Shown: positions 27,685 through 36,948, counted from the stretch's first letter. The stretch is DNA of 64,000 nt from Acinetobacter pecorum (GCF_014837015.1 NZ_JACSPT010000011.1:1-64000), one strand, 5' to 3'. Numbers and translations: made by a program. Notes: a model not told the origin generated them from the letters alone.

Positions 27685-27719
27685 TAAAAAAACAAGAGCC
27701 AAAAGGCTCTTGTTTTTTT
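27685..27719. terminator. bidirectional terminator after murJ
   Basis: Stem AACAAGAGCC / GGCTCTTGTT with AAAA loop, A-run on the left and seven T on the right. Serves murJ and the convergent DUF1328 gene. Confidence 0.9.
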
Positions 27720-27731
27720 CGAAAGTTAACA

Positions 27732-27765
27732 CTTGCCTCGGGCAAGTCTAGTTTAAATCTAGACT
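27732..27765 (-). repeat. two stacked hairpins at the DUF1328 stop
   Basis: CTTGCC-TCG-GGCAAG at 27732-27746 and AGTCTAG-TTTAAAT-CTAGACT at 27745-27765, abutting each other. The second spans the stop codon of the DUF1328 gene. On that transcript they precede the bidirectional terminator and could act as a 3' stabilising structure. Confidence 0.5.
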
Positions 27766-27917
27766 TTGCCGCGAGAAAGAAAACCCACGATCGCAAGAAT
27801 CACCGCAATTACCAACAAGATAATTGCAAAATCCTTAGATAAGCCTGCAACGCCACCAAAACCTAGTAGACTCGCAATTAATGCAATAACAGCAAAAATA
27901 ATAGCCCAGCGAAACAT
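27759..27917 (-). CDS. DUF1328-family small membrane protein
   Basis: 52-residue hydrophobic protein, [20 protein letters not shown], then [20 protein letters not shown] and a short Arg/Lys tail. Two transmembrane helices; matches the DUF1328/YtjA type of small stress-associated membrane protein. The ATG at 27917 follows GGAG; upstream in-frame codons would add an unrelated extension. Function is unknown; homologues are often near stress genes. Its stop lies inside a hairpin. Confidence 0.85.
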   Translation of the reverse strand: MFRWAIIFAVIALIASLLGFGGVAGLSKDFAIILLVIAVILAIVGFLSRGKV

Positions 27918-28069
27918 ATATATTCTCCATGTGTTTTTATTTTCAAATTTAGTATAGAAATAAACGATTCTAGCGACTGTTAGTGTTTTGTTGATGAACT
28001 GTCTATGATTTAACAATAGTTTACGTGATAGTAATAAGAATTTGAGCGATAGGTCTGTAAGGTTCGGGC

Positions 28070-28078
28070 TGCTATAAT
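28070..28078 (+). promoter_or_regulatory. likely promoter of the YcgN-like gene, extended -10
   Basis: TGC-TATAAT, a consensus extended -10, 30 bases upstream of the ATG at 28109. No good -35 at standard spacing. Confidence 0.5.
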
Positions 28079-28108
28079 AAGCTGATTTTTGAATGTGCCG
28101 ACCTGATC

Positions 28109-28561
28109 ATGAGCGATACTTTACGTCCTGAATTCTGGAAAAACTATTCACTGGCTGAACTGACGCAGGCCGAGTGGGAAGCTTTATGTGATGGTTGCGG
28201 CTTATGCTGTCTGATTAAACTGGAAGACGAAGATACCCAGGAAGTTGCCTATACCAAAGTGGCCTGCAAGCTGCTGGATTGCACCACTGCACGTTGCTCC
28301 AATTATCCGGATCGCCTGCAATATGTGCCGGACTGTATTCAGCTTACCCCAGAAAAATTGCAAACCATTCATTGGTTACCATCAAGTTGCGCCTATCGCC
28401 GGGTAGAACAGGGCAAAAGCTTGCCATCCTGGCATTATCTGGTCAGCGGTTCACGAGAAAGTGTGATTCAGGCACGCAAGTCAGCAGCAGGACGCTGCCT
28501 GAGTGAAAGCGACATTCATGAAAATGACATCGAAGACTATATCGTACGCTGGGTGCGTTAA
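28109..28561 (+). CDS. ycgN: YcgN-family cysteine-cluster protein
   Basis: UPF0260/YcgN family, Cys-rich cytoplasmic protein of unknown role. 150 residues. Seen: ALCDGCGLCCLIKLEDED (CxxCxxCC cluster), VACKLLDCTTARCSNYPDR, and VPDCIQLTPEKL; the many cysteines suggest metal or Fe-S binding, which is inference. E. coli YcgN neighbours min genes, but here it converges with the GGDEF-EAL gene, overlapping by 4 bases. Confidence 0.85.
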   Translation: MSDTLRPEFWKNYSLAELTQAEWEALCDGCGLCCLIKLEDEDTQEVAYTKVACKLLDCTTARCSNYPDRLQYVPDCIQLTPEKLQTIHWLPSSCAYRRVEQGKSLPSWHYLVSGSRESVIQARKSAAGRCLSESDIHENDIEDYIVRWVR

Positions 28562-30729
28562 ATCTGTCTGCATGATTGCTGAATAGTTGCTTCTTGCGCT
28601 AGCGGATGCAGCAAAGCTTGGGCCGAAGCACCGGCCATCGGACGATAGAAATAGAATCCCTGTCCAATCTGGCAGTCACAATGAATCAGGGTGTCCAGCT
28701 GTTCTGTATTCTCGATACCTTCGACTAGAACATCCAGTGCAATACTGGAGCCAATCTGGGTAATGGCTTTGACAATAGCCAACGCAGATGGGTCACTGTT
28801 CATGCGTTCTACAAAGTTGCGGTCAATCTTGATGCAATCGACCGGATAGTCCTGCAAGCGGGTCAGTGAAGAATGTCCGGTACCGAAATCATCCAGCGAG
28901 ATCTGGATTCCAGCCTGTTTCAGCAGGTTCAGAGCACGGACCACATAATTGGCACCATGCTCGGACAGACTCTGTTCGGTAATTTCCAGTTCAACTTTGT
29001 GGGCCGGAATATCGAAATTGGACAGGCGTGCCAACAGTTTTTCGGCATAGTCATCGCGCAGGAATTCAACCGGTGCAGCATTGATTGAAATTGGCAACAG
29101 ATCCAGACCTTGAGCCTGCCAGCGACTCATATCTGCAAAGACTTTCAGTTGCATGGTTTCACTGATACGTGAGGCCAGCTCATAGTCCTGAAAGGCGCCA
29201 AAAATTTCAGAAGGTAACTGGATATTCTGGTCCTGATCCTGCCAGCGTAACAGGGCTTCAAAACCAATCACTGCACCATCAGATAGACGCACCTTGGGCT
29301 GATAATAGGGAATGATCTGATCGGCCAGAATAATCTTGCGCGCCAGAGTCAGCTGCTTGGTCATATTTTCCAGTGATCCGCACATTTCCTGATTAAACAT
29401 GCGGATACCACCACGACCACTATTTTTCAGGTCATTCAAGGCAATATCGGCACATTTCAGCAGATTAGAAGTATTCAAGGCATCACGTGGATAAATTGTG
29501 CAGCCTATGCTCATGGCACTGTTGATGCTATTGCCGACATAATTGATCGGTTGCTCCAGCTGGGCATACGCCATTTGCGCTGTTGCCAGCAGCTGTTCTT
29601 CACTTTCCAGATTTTTGACTAGTACGGCAAACTCATCCCCACCCAGGCGGGCAACGATGGTATTTGGCCCGAAACAGGCCTGGAAACGCTTACCCAGAAT
29701 ATGGAGCAGATGATCGCCAGCAATATGACCCAGGGTATCATTGATGTGCCGGAAATAGTCCAGATCAATGAGTAGTAAACCTGCCATGGTCTGCTGTTGC
29801 TTGGCCTTTACCAAGACCTGTTTGAAGGTTTTATAGAAGGTACTACGGTTATACAGGCCAGTCAGTTCATCACGTTTAATCACTTCTTTTAAACGGGTTT
29901 CTGCGATTTTTTGCTGACTGATATTCCGTGATACACAGAGGATATTTTGAGTAATATTCTGCTGATCCAGAATCGGGGTCAGCAGGTGATCCCAATACTG
30001 GATTGGTTGATCTTTAATCTGAACTTTGCTGGAAAAACGACTGTTTAAGCCTTGGGCAGCCTGATTTAATGCGCGCTGCGCGGGTTTTCGCGCTTCAGGG
30101 GTTAAGCGATTGAACCAGGACAATGAGCGGTCCTGATCCTGTTCTTCGGCCTCATTTGCTTGTGTCAGACAACCCGGCTGGTTGCTATGTCGAATTTCAC
30201 CTTCAGGACTGATAATGTTAATGCAGTCTGCACTGGCATCCAGCATATTTTCCTGGGTGGAAACAATATGAGAAAGTTGCTGCTGGATTTCAAAATAATC
30301 ATGCACATCGGTCAGGGAAACGGCCCATTGCAGCAAATGGTCCGGCTGATGATGAAATTTTACAGCCAGAGTACACATGCGATAATGGGTATCACTGCGT
30401 TTAATCCGGCACTGGGTTTCAAAATCCTGATGCTGGTCCAGCGCTGCATGCCACTGCGTTAAAAACAGCTGCAGGTCCTCTGCATGAATGAAGTTCTGCC
30501 ATTGTGGATTGCCCTGTTCATTCAGGTTTACCCCAAGATAGTCAGTCATGGCATGGTTAAAATATTGCAGATGTTGTTTGTTGCTGACCCATAAGGGTTG
30601 GGGTAAGGCATCAATCAGATTTTTTAACAAAATAGATTCAGACAAGTGAACGTGTGGCGCAATCAGTGATGATGATGCCAGTGGCTCCGACCAGCTCACA
30701 GTTCCCTGTTCAAATTTATCATGCTTCAT
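28558..30729 (-). CDS. PAS-GGDEF-EAL signalling protein
   Basis: 723-residue c-di-GMP signalling protein. N-terminal region (about 35-275) with two PAS-type folds (PQPLWVSNKQHLQYFNHAMT, and ASADCINIISPEGEIRHSNQ), no membrane segment. GGDEF domain (~285-450) with DELTGLYNRSTF and ARLGGDEFAVLV; the inhibitory RxxD site five residues upstream is missing (GPNT instead). EAL domain (~460-710) with IGFEALLRW, PISINAAPVEF, VELEITEQSL, LDDFGTGHSSL and CIKIDRNFV, all the catalytic residues. So it may both make and degrade c-di-GMP. Divergent from rarA across 260 AT-rich bases. Confidence 0.92.
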   Translation of the reverse strand: MKHDKFEQGTVSWSEPLASSSLIAPHVHLSESILLKNLIDALPQPLWVSNKQHLQYFNHAMTDYLGVNLNEQGNPQWQNFIHAEDLQLFLTQWHAALDQHQDFETQCRIKRSDTHYRMCTLAVKFHHQPDHLLQWAVSLTDVHDYFEIQQQLSHIVSTQENMLDASADCINIISPEGEIRHSNQPGCLTQANEAEEQDQDRSLSWFNRLTPEARKPAQRALNQAAQGLNSRFSSKVQIKDQPIQYWDHLLTPILDQQNITQNILCVSRNISQQKIAETRLKEVIKRDELTGLYNRSTFYKTFKQVLVKAKQQQTMAGLLLIDLDYFRHINDTLGHIAGDHLLHILGKRFQACFGPNTIVARLGGDEFAVLVKNLESEEQLLATAQMAYAQLEQPINYVGNSINSAMSIGCTIYPRDALNTSNLLKCADIALNDLKNSGRGGIRMFNQEMCGSLENMTKQLTLARKIILADQIIPYYQPKVRLSDGAVIGFEALLRWQDQDQNIQLPSEIFGAFQDYELASRISETMQLKVFADMSRWQAQGLDLLPISINAAPVEFLRDDYAEKLLARLSNFDIPAHKVELEITEQSLSEHGANYVVRALNLLKQAGIQISLDDFGTGHSSLTRLQDYPVDCIKIDRNFVERMNSDPSALAIVKAITQIGSSIALDVLVEGIENTEQLDTLIHCDCQIGQGFYFYRPMAGASAQALLHPLAQEATIQQSCRQI

Positions 30730-30932
30730 GCATTCACCACTACAGCCCAGAATTGCCCAATGGGCTAGATAAGTTTCTTTTAATTAGAATAAACAATATG
30801 AAAATTACACTGTAATTAATTCACAATTAATCATGTTCAAATTATTTGCTTTTATAGAGATTAATTCATTCAGAATTAAAAAAATAGGGGATATCTATAT
30901 AAATTAATTTTTTGTGCTTGGGGCTTGCAATC

Positions 30933-30960
30933 TTGGAATCAAAACTGCTGGTGTTAGAAT
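30933..30960 (+). promoter_or_regulatory. likely rarA promoter
   Basis: TTGGAA, 16 bases, then TAGAAT, ending 32 bases upstream of the rarA ATG. Reasonable sigma-70 type match. Confidence 0.5.
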
Positions 30961-30992
30961 GAGATCAGAATTTAATTTGAGCCAATAATAAC

Positions 30993-32264
30993 ATGTCAGA
31001 TAGTCATATCCCGCTTCCAGAACGTTTACGGCCACGCGACCTTACACAGATTATCGGGCAGGAACATTTGCTGGGTGAGCAGGCGCCTTTACGCCAGATG
31101 ATTGATCAGGGACATCTGCCTTCGATCATTTTCTGGGGACCACCCGGGGTCGGTAAAACCACCATTGCCTTACTGCTGGCTCAAGCGGTAGACCGGCCTT
31201 TTATCAGTCTGTCTGCTCTGAATACTGGCGTAAAAGAGCTGCGTGAAATCATTGCCGAAGGTGGTGATCTGCTGACGCCTGTAGTATTTATTGATGAAAT
31301 TCATCGGTTTAATAAATCTCAGCAGGATGCGCTGTTAAACGCGGTCGAGAAGGGGAAAATTACCTTAATTGGTGCTACCACGGAAAACCCGTCCTTTGAA
31401 GTGAATAGTGCCTTATTGTCACGTTGTCAGGTGTATAGCCTGAATGCCTTGAGTGCTGAATCAATTCAGAGCTTATTGACGCAAGCCTTGCAAAATGACT
31501 CTTTCTTGCAGGAAAGACATATCCTGATTGAAGAATTTGACGCCCTGATCCAGTTCGCGGCAGGAGATGCCCGTAAGGCACTAAATCTACTCGATCTGAT
31601 CGCCAGTACCTTTGAACCGGATATGGAAAATATCATCACCAATGCGATAGTGGTGAAAGTGGCTCAGCAAAATATTGCCCGTTATGACAAGTCTGGTGAG
31701 CAGCACTATGATTTAGTTTCGGCCTTTATTAAATCAATTCGCGGCAGTGATCCGGATGCAACCCTATACTGGATGGCGCGGATGCTCAAAGGCGGTGAAG
31801 ATCCAGTGTTTATTGCACGCCGTATGCTGATTGCCGCATCTGAAGATATCGGTAACTCCAATCCGAATGCCTTGTTACTAGCCGGTGAATGCTTCCGTTC
31901 GGTACAGGCTGTAGGCATGCCGGAATGCCGGATTATTTTGGGGCAATGTGCAGTTTATCTGGCGACTAGTGCCAAAAGTAATAGTACCTATCTGGCAATT
32001 AACAAAGCGATGGAACTCGCAGATAAAACGTCCAACCTGCCGGTACCTTTGCATTTAAGAAATGCACCGACCAAGCTGATGAAAGAGCAGGGCTATGGGG
32101 TAGATTATCTGTATCCGCATAATTACCCTGAGCATTTTGTGATGCAGGAATATTTGCCACCAGAGCTAAAAGGAACAAAACTGTATGAGTCAGCGCGGAA
32201 TAAGCGTGAAGTAGAGGCCGAGCGCTTGCAGCAACGTCGCTGGCAGCAACAACAGCAACAGTAA
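30993..32264 (+). CDS. rarA: RarA (MgsA) replication-associated recombination ATPase
   Basis: AAA+ ATPase of the RarA/MgsA/WRNIP1 family that acts at stalled replication forks. 423 residues. Seen: LPERLRPRDLTQIIGQEHLL, Walker A FWGPPGVGKTTIALLLA, Walker B PVVFIDEIHRFNKSQQDALL, sensor 1 LIGATTENPSFEVNSALLSR and the C-terminal oligomerisation part EDIGNSNPNALLLA, MPECRIILGQCAVYLA. The tail is Gln-rich (QQRRWQQQQQQ). Ends in its own terminator. Confidence 0.95.
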   Translation: MSDSHIPLPERLRPRDLTQIIGQEHLLGEQAPLRQMIDQGHLPSIIFWGPPGVGKTTIALLLAQAVDRPFISLSALNTGVKELREIIAEGGDLLTPVVFIDEIHRFNKSQQDALLNAVEKGKITLIGATTENPSFEVNSALLSRCQVYSLNALSAESIQSLLTQALQNDSFLQERHILIEEFDALIQFAAGDARKALNLLDLIASTFEPDMENIITNAIVVKVAQQNIARYDKSGEQHYDLVSAFIKSIRGSDPDATLYWMARMLKGGEDPVFIARRMLIAASEDIGNSNPNALLLAGECFRSVQAVGMPECRIILGQCAVYLATSAKSNSTYLAINKAMELADKTSNLPVPLHLRNAPTKLMKEQGYGVDYLYPHNYPEHFVMQEYLPPELKGTKLYESARNKREVEAERLQQRRWQQQQQQ

Positions 32265-32292
32265 ATAAAAGCCCGGGATCGGGCTTTTATTT
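32264..32292 (+). terminator. rarA terminator
   Basis: Stem AATAAAAGCCC / GGGCTTTTATT with a GGGATC loop, overlapping the rarA stop. The flanks are AT-rich in both directions. Confidence 0.85.
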
Positions 32293-32599
32293 TAATTACT
32301 ATTAAATAATTTGAATCCTGTTTTAAAAATGGTTAAATATTGGGACAGATAATTAGTTGAAATAGCAGAAATAAATGATTTAAGTATTTTTAAATAGATT
32401 TAATATAATGGTATTAATCTGCCGGAAAATGTTTTTAATCCAATTATTTAATCATCTAAAAATTCAGGACTTAATAATAATGATTTAACTCGAAACAGAT
32501 TGATTTTTTATGTAAAAATAATGCCCCAAAGATGATTAAATCTATGGAGCATCATTTGGAAATTTAAAGCTCGATGAGTTTTAGTCTTTCCCAGACAGA
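32293..32599. other. AT-rich gap between rarA and the PAP2 lipoprotein
   Basis: 307 bases, over 70% AT by eye, no supported gene. A weak inverted repeat (ATGCCCCA / TGGAGCAT, 32521-32552) could help terminate the minus-strand gene. Confidence 0.4.
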
Positions 32600-34207
32600 T
32601 TATTGAATTGACTGCTTGGCAGCTTGTACTCTACCCAGGTATTCAGGAGAGTATTTTAAAATATTCATAGCCATTGAAGCGATGCCTTTACTTGCTTCAG
32701 TATCACTTAACCAGTGTACCCGGCAGACTATACGACTCTTCGCATAATCAACTGCAGTGTTTTCAAACTCACTTCTTCTGCTATTGTCTACATCGGACAG
32801 GCTGTAGCCGACCAGATATCCTCTTAAGCTATGGCCTGATGGATATGAGGTATTCGTCAACAGGAAGTCGCGGTCTTCAGGGGTACATATTTCACTGTTA
32901 TAGTAAACAAATGGCCGTTCACGATTATATTTCGCCTTAATTTCATTTGCGACTGGCTGTTCAAAATCAACCATATAATTGATTAGCGCGGTAACTTCAG
33001 TGGTATAGTACTTGTAATTGAAGCCGAGAAAACGTCTGGCTAAATACTGTGAGGTGATATTGGCATCTTGTTGAGCCAGTGTCCATCTTGATGCAGAAGG
33101 GTTGAGCAGTTCCTGATAGGTCTTTTTATCAAGCTCGAACGCTGCTGAGTTCTCCGCAGGCGGGTCTGGCGTTAACCAGTTTGCGGTGATTTTAATTTTT
33201 TCAAGGTTGGACAGATTTTCAAATACAACCTGGTCATGTGCACTGAAGTAGATGCGGGATGGCTCATCTACCTTAAAGTCAATTGCTAGAATAGGAAGAT
33301 ATTTTTGGGTGTCCTCATAATATGCTTGCTGGAAGCTTTGAGCTGCTTCTAAACCTGCTTCATTACCCAGATTATAATAAAAAGCTTCGATCGGTGCAGT
33401 GGTGGCCTTTTCGTCATTCCAGGCAGTGACCAGAATCTCGTCATTCCACCAGTCTGGGCGCAAATCAGTTGGAACACCTTTTCGGATAGCGGCAAACATA
33501 CTAAAGTAATTCGCCCGAGTCGCAAATTTAGCCTGATCAGATACAGACATGGTATACGAGCAGGTCTGTCCCGGGAACTGATCTAGGGTACCTTGTGCCT
33601 TGGTAGCCCGCATGACGGGTATAAATATATCCAGCCATTTCTGTGGCGTATCGATGCCCCAGTCCTGACAGTCTTTTACTGTATAGTCGACCGAGCCATA
33701 CTGGACTTCATCCGATTTCAGACAGTTATTAAATGAGCCAGTTCTGGCATCAGTATTCATGTCCATAGGCGATGCACAGCGGGTCGGTGCTACATCTTCA
33801 TAATCCGGTCTGATCACAATACCTGCCTGATAGGTATCATCGGGTAACTTGAAATTCAGATCCTGGCGAATATAAGCAAAAGCTACAGCGCCTTTGTCGC
33901 GGTCTCTTTGCCGGTGAACCCAAGGTTTCGGTTGAGCTGCGATCCGAATACCTCTAAATAACAGTCCGGAACATTCATATTGTGGCGCTGAGTCAGACCC
34001 ACAGTTCTCGACCACATTATTATATCTCTGCTCGTATTTTGTCGCAGCAATATAATTATTCATGTCTTCCATGTCATAAGGGGGCGGTTCAACAGGATTA
34101 GGAATTGGGGTAGGAGGCGGATTAGAACTGGAAGAGTCATTATCGCTGTCATGACATGCACTTAATAGGGCAGCAAGCAGCAATATGGTAAAGCCAGATG
34201 TTTTCAT
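32600..34207 (-). CDS. lipoprotein with C-terminal PAP2 acid phosphatase domain
   Basis: 535 residues. Lipoprotein signal MKTSGFTILLLAALLSAC (lipobox LSAC, Cys 18), then a Ser/Asn/Pro-rich linker (21-45). Region ~50-270 has RYNNVVENCGSDSAPQYECS, GLLFRGI, KGAVAFAYIRQDLNF and paired cysteines; this order resembles proteins named halovibrin (HvnA) as I recall them, a resemblance I cannot confirm. The C-terminal ~160 residues carry all three PAP2 motifs: KAKYNRERPF (KX6RP), SYPSGHS (PSGH) and SRIVCRVHWLSD (SRX5HX3D), so phosphomonoesterase activity is expected. Tethered to the envelope. Monocistronic between AT-rich gaps, perhaps acquired. Confidence 0.8.
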   Translation of the reverse strand: MKTSGFTILLLAALLSACHDSDNDSSSSNPPPTPIPNPVEPPPYDMEDMNNYIAATKYEQRYNNVVENCGSDSAPQYECSGLLFRGIRIAAQPKPWVHRQRDRDKGAVAFAYIRQDLNFKLPDDTYQAGIVIRPDYEDVAPTRCASPMDMNTDARTGSFNNCLKSDEVQYGSVDYTVKDCQDWGIDTPQKWLDIFIPVMRATKAQGTLDQFPGQTCSYTMSVSDQAKFATRANYFSMFAAIRKGVPTDLRPDWWNDEILVTAWNDEKATTAPIEAFYYNLGNEAGLEAAQSFQQAYYEDTQKYLPILAIDFKVDEPSRIYFSAHDQVVFENLSNLEKIKITANWLTPDPPAENSAAFELDKKTYQELLNPSASRWTLAQQDANITSQYLARRFLGFNYKYYTTEVTALINYMVDFEQPVANEIKAKYNRERPFVYYNSEICTPEDRDFLLTNTSYPSGHSLRGYLVGYSLSDVDNSRRSEFENTAVDYAKSRIVCRVHWLSDTEASKGIASMAMNILKYSPEYLGRVQAAKQSIQ

Positions 34208-34628
34208 AAGAAAATCCTCAACTTATTTTAGTTTTTTCTCGATCATTATTAATTGGTTATAAATTAAGTGGTGAGCAGTGAAAAATTTATACTTCCTTAT
34301 CTTTTTTAAGCAAGGATTAATTATAATTAACATGCTTTGATAAGCTAAAAAAATAATTATGTAATGAATTATTTTAAAATAAATATTTGTTTTAAAATGT
34401 AGTTTTTTATGAATAAAAATAATTAATTATTTTAATGATTTAATTGGTTGAATTTTATTTTAAATGAATAATGTGTTGAATCTGATTTAAATTAGTACAC
34501 TTTATTTTAATTATCAAAAACTAATGAAAAAGTGTTAAATAAACTATTTATTTATATGACAGGTTTATTTTTAATTTCTCTCTTTAAAAACTGAATTAAA
34601 TAACTGGAATGAGAAAGTAGCAGGGATT
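34208..34628. other. very AT-rich gap upstream of the PAP2 lipoprotein
   Basis: About 420 bases of extremely AT-rich DNA with many TTTTAAAT and TTAATTAT tracts, no supported gene. It holds the lipoprotein promoter. Such tracts are typical targets for H-NS-like silencers, which fits an acquired gene; this is inference. Confidence 0.45.
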
Positions 34629-34658
34629 AAAAAACCGGATTTATAAATCCGGTTTTTT
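34629..34658 (-). terminator. purC terminator
   Basis: Stem AAAAAACCGGATTT / AAATCCGGTTTTTT around TAT. Strong intrinsic terminator 14 bases behind purC. Confidence 0.9.
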
Positions 34659-34671
34659 AATTAAGGAATAA

Positions 34672-35391
34672 TTAGATATCGGAAAGATCAATACCTAGAC
34701 GGCCAGCGACTTCTTCATATGCCTCAACCACACCGCCTAAACCTTGGCGGAAACGGTCTTTATCCAGTTTTTTCTTGGTGTCTTTATCCCATAAACGGCA
34801 ACCGTCTGGAGAGAATTCGTCACCCAGTACGATACGGTCGTGGAATACGCCGAATTCAAGCTTGAAATCGACCAGAATCATGTTACCTGCGTCAAACAAT
34901 GCTTTCAGCACGTCATTTACTTGGTAAGTCAATTCTTTCATTTTTGCCAATTGTTCAGCAGTTGCCCAGCCTAAAGCAATTGCTTGTGACTCATTGACCA
35001 TTGGATCGCCAAGCGCATCATCTTTAAAGAACAATTCAAATGTTGGAGGAACCAAGGCCTTGCCTTCTTCCACACCTAAGCGGCGGCATAAAGAACCTGC
35101 TGCATAGTTACGAATCACACATTCAACCGGGATCATATCCAGTTTTTTCACCAGCACTTCATTTGGAGTCAGCAGCTTTTCAAAGTGAGTTTCAATACCC
35201 GCTTCTGCCAGCTTTTCCATAATGAAGGCGTTAAAACGGTTGTTCACCTTGCCTTTACGATCTAGTTGCTCGATTTTTTCGCCATTGAATGCAGAGGCAT
35301 CATCCCGAAAGACTAAAATCAGATGGTCTGAACTGTCTGTGGTATAGACAGATTTCGCTTTACCAGTATAGAGCAAGGTTTGTTTTAACAT
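34672..35391 (-). CDS. purC: phosphoribosylaminoimidazole-succinocarboxamide synthase
   Basis: SAICAR synthetase of purine synthesis, joining aspartate to CAIR with ATP. 239 residues. Seen: [37 protein letters not shown]-type block [39 protein letters not shown] and [11 protein letters not shown]. Third gene of dapA-bamC-purC, the same order as in E. coli, 37 bases after bamC. Confidence 0.97.
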   Translation of the reverse strand: MLKQTLLYTGKAKSVYTTDSSDHLILVFRDDASAFNGEKIEQLDRKGKVNNRFNAFIMEKLAEAGIETHFEKLLTPNEVLVKKLDMIPVECVIRNYAAGSLCRRLGVEEGKALVPPTFELFFKDDALGDPMVNESQAIALGWATAEQLAKMKELTYQVNDVLKALFDAGNMILVDFKLEFGVFHDRIVLGDEFSPDGCRLWDKDTKKKLDKDRFRQGLGGVVEAYEEVAGRLGIDLSDI

Positions 35392-35428
35392 GAGGGAACC
35401 TTTTACAAAAAAAAATGCCTAGAAATGT

Positions 35429-36034
35429 CTAGGCTGGCCAATTTTGGTAAATCTGGTTGAGCAGTTCTGCGGCTTTTTCACGGTCGGCAAAACTGTTATC
35501 GGCATTGAACACAGCGAGGTTATTACTTGAACCTACAGAAGATAATCTTAATACATAGGTTTGCTGATCGATCTTAACCGTAATTTCGTAACGATCTTTG
35601 CTCTGGGCAACGACGCTATGATTCAGACTGCTGAGGGTGGCAAGGGTGTATTGCCAAATTGTAGCAGAATTTCCCTCAATTTTAAGCAGAGGATTAAGAT
35701 TTCCGTCAGTGACCAACTGCGGTTTACCGATAGTATTGGTTTCGGTCTGATTCGCTGCACCTGAGTTTGCAGTCTGGGCTGGCGGGCGTGGCAAGGCAAA
35801 ACGGTTGCCACGCTGGTTTTCAAGCTTAGGTGCATGCTCAATTGCAAGCGGATCGACCGTTGGAGCAGGGTACAATGGCGTTGCCGGACGAACCAGAGTG
35901 CCTTCAGGATATTGTAAAGCTTCCAGGCTTGTAGTCTCTTTATAGTCTAAAGAGCCGTTGTTAACGGCCAATGAACTACAACCTGCCAAACTGAATACTG
36001 AAAGTGTAAGGCTAAGTCCTAAACGTAATTGCAT
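35429..36034 (-). CDS. bamC: BamC-type outer-membrane lipoprotein
   Basis: Lipoprotein of the BAM complex for outer-membrane protein insertion. Signal with lipobox LAGC (Cys 19). Residues ~28-95 are the unstructured lasso with LDYKETTSLEALQYPEGTLV and RPATPLYPAP, as in BamC; the remainder (~110-195) is one helix-grip-like domain (LLKIEGNSATIWQYTLATL, YEITVKIDQQTYVLRL). At 201 residues it is much shorter than E. coli BamC (344), with only one folded domain. Position between dapA and purC supports the assignment. Acinetobacter BamC is known to be short and this fits. Confidence 0.82.
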   Translation of the reverse strand: MQLRLGLSLTLSVFSLAGCSSLAVNNGSLDYKETTSLEALQYPEGTLVRPATPLYPAPTVDPLAIEHAPKLENQRGNRFALPRPPAQTANSGAANQTETNTIGKPQLVTDGNLNPLLKIEGNSATIWQYTLATLSSLNHSVVAQSKDRYEITVKIDQQTYVLRLSSVGSSNNLAVFNADNSFADREKAAELLNQIYQNWPA

Positions 36035-36048
36035 AATCTTCTGCTCTT

Positions 36049-36948
36049 TTATTTGATAACGCCCGCTTCGACCAGTGCTTCATGAAGCGGAGCGCGATAT
36101 TGTTCTGCAAGTGGTGTTAATGGAAGGCGAATACCTGTACCAATTAAGCCCATGTCGTGGAGTGCCCATTTCACAGGAATTGGGTTGGATTCGCAAAATA
36201 AAATATTGTGTAAATTTGCAACCTGAGCATTTAACTGTTCAGCAGTTGCAGCATCACCGGCAATGGCAGCGGCACATACTTCGCTCATGGCTTTCGGAGC
36301 CACGTTCGCCGTAACCGAGATATTGCCTTTGGCACCATAGCCCATCAGCTGATACGCAGTCGCATCATCACCTGAATAAACAGTCATATCCTTACCGCTA
36401 AGACCTTGCAGCAGTTCAGCACCGCGTGGCACATCACCAGTCGCATCCTTAATACCGATAATTTGTGGAATATCGGCCAGGCGGATTACGGTTTCATTGG
36501 CCATATCCACACCGGTACGGCCTGGTACGTTATACAGGATCTGAGGCAGGTCAACCGCTTCAGCAATGGCTTTATAATGCTGATACAAGCCTTCCTGAGT
36601 CGGTTTATTATAATACGGCGTTACCAGTAACGCGGCATCTGCCCCCAGCTCTTTGGCTTCGCGGGTCAGTTCGATTGCTTCACGAGTCGAGTTTGCACCT
36701 GTGCCGGCAATAATAGGAATACGTTTGTTGGCCACACGAATGATTTCTTTGATCACCTGGGTGTGTTCACTCATGCTGAGAGTAGAGGCTTCGCCTGTTG
36801 TTCCAACGGCGACAATACTGTTGGTACCCTCTGCAATATGCCATTCAACCAGCTTCTCGAGACCCTTCCAATCTACGCTGCCATCTTCAAACATAGGGGT
36901 GACGATTGCGACTATGGAACCTTGAATGGTCTGTGCTTGCTGAGTCAT
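36049..36948 (-). CDS. dapA: 4-hydroxy-tetrahydrodipicolinate synthase
   Basis: Condenses pyruvate with aspartate semialdehyde in the lysine and diaminopimelate pathway. 299 residues. Seen: SIVAIVTPMFEDGSVDWKGL, AVGTTGEASTLSMSEH, PYYNKPTQEGLYQHY, ILYNVPGRTGVDM (catalytic Tyr) and IIGIKDATGDVPRG (Schiff-base Lys). First gene of dapA-bamC-purC, 14 bases before bamC. Supplies the cell-wall crosslink residue. Confidence 0.97.
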   Translation of the reverse strand: MTQQAQTIQGSIVAIVTPMFEDGSVDWKGLEKLVEWHIAEGTNSIVAVGTTGEASTLSMSEHTQVIKEIIRVANKRIPIIAGTGANSTREAIELTREAKELGADAALLVTPYYNKPTQEGLYQHYKAIAEAVDLPQILYNVPGRTGVDMANETVIRLADIPQIIGIKDATGDVPRGAELLQGLSGKDMTVYSGDDATAYQLMGYGAKGNISVTANVAPKAMSEVCAAAIAGDAATAEQLNAQVANLHNILFCESNPIPVKWALHDMGLIGTGIRLPLTPLAEQYRAPLHEALVEAGVIK

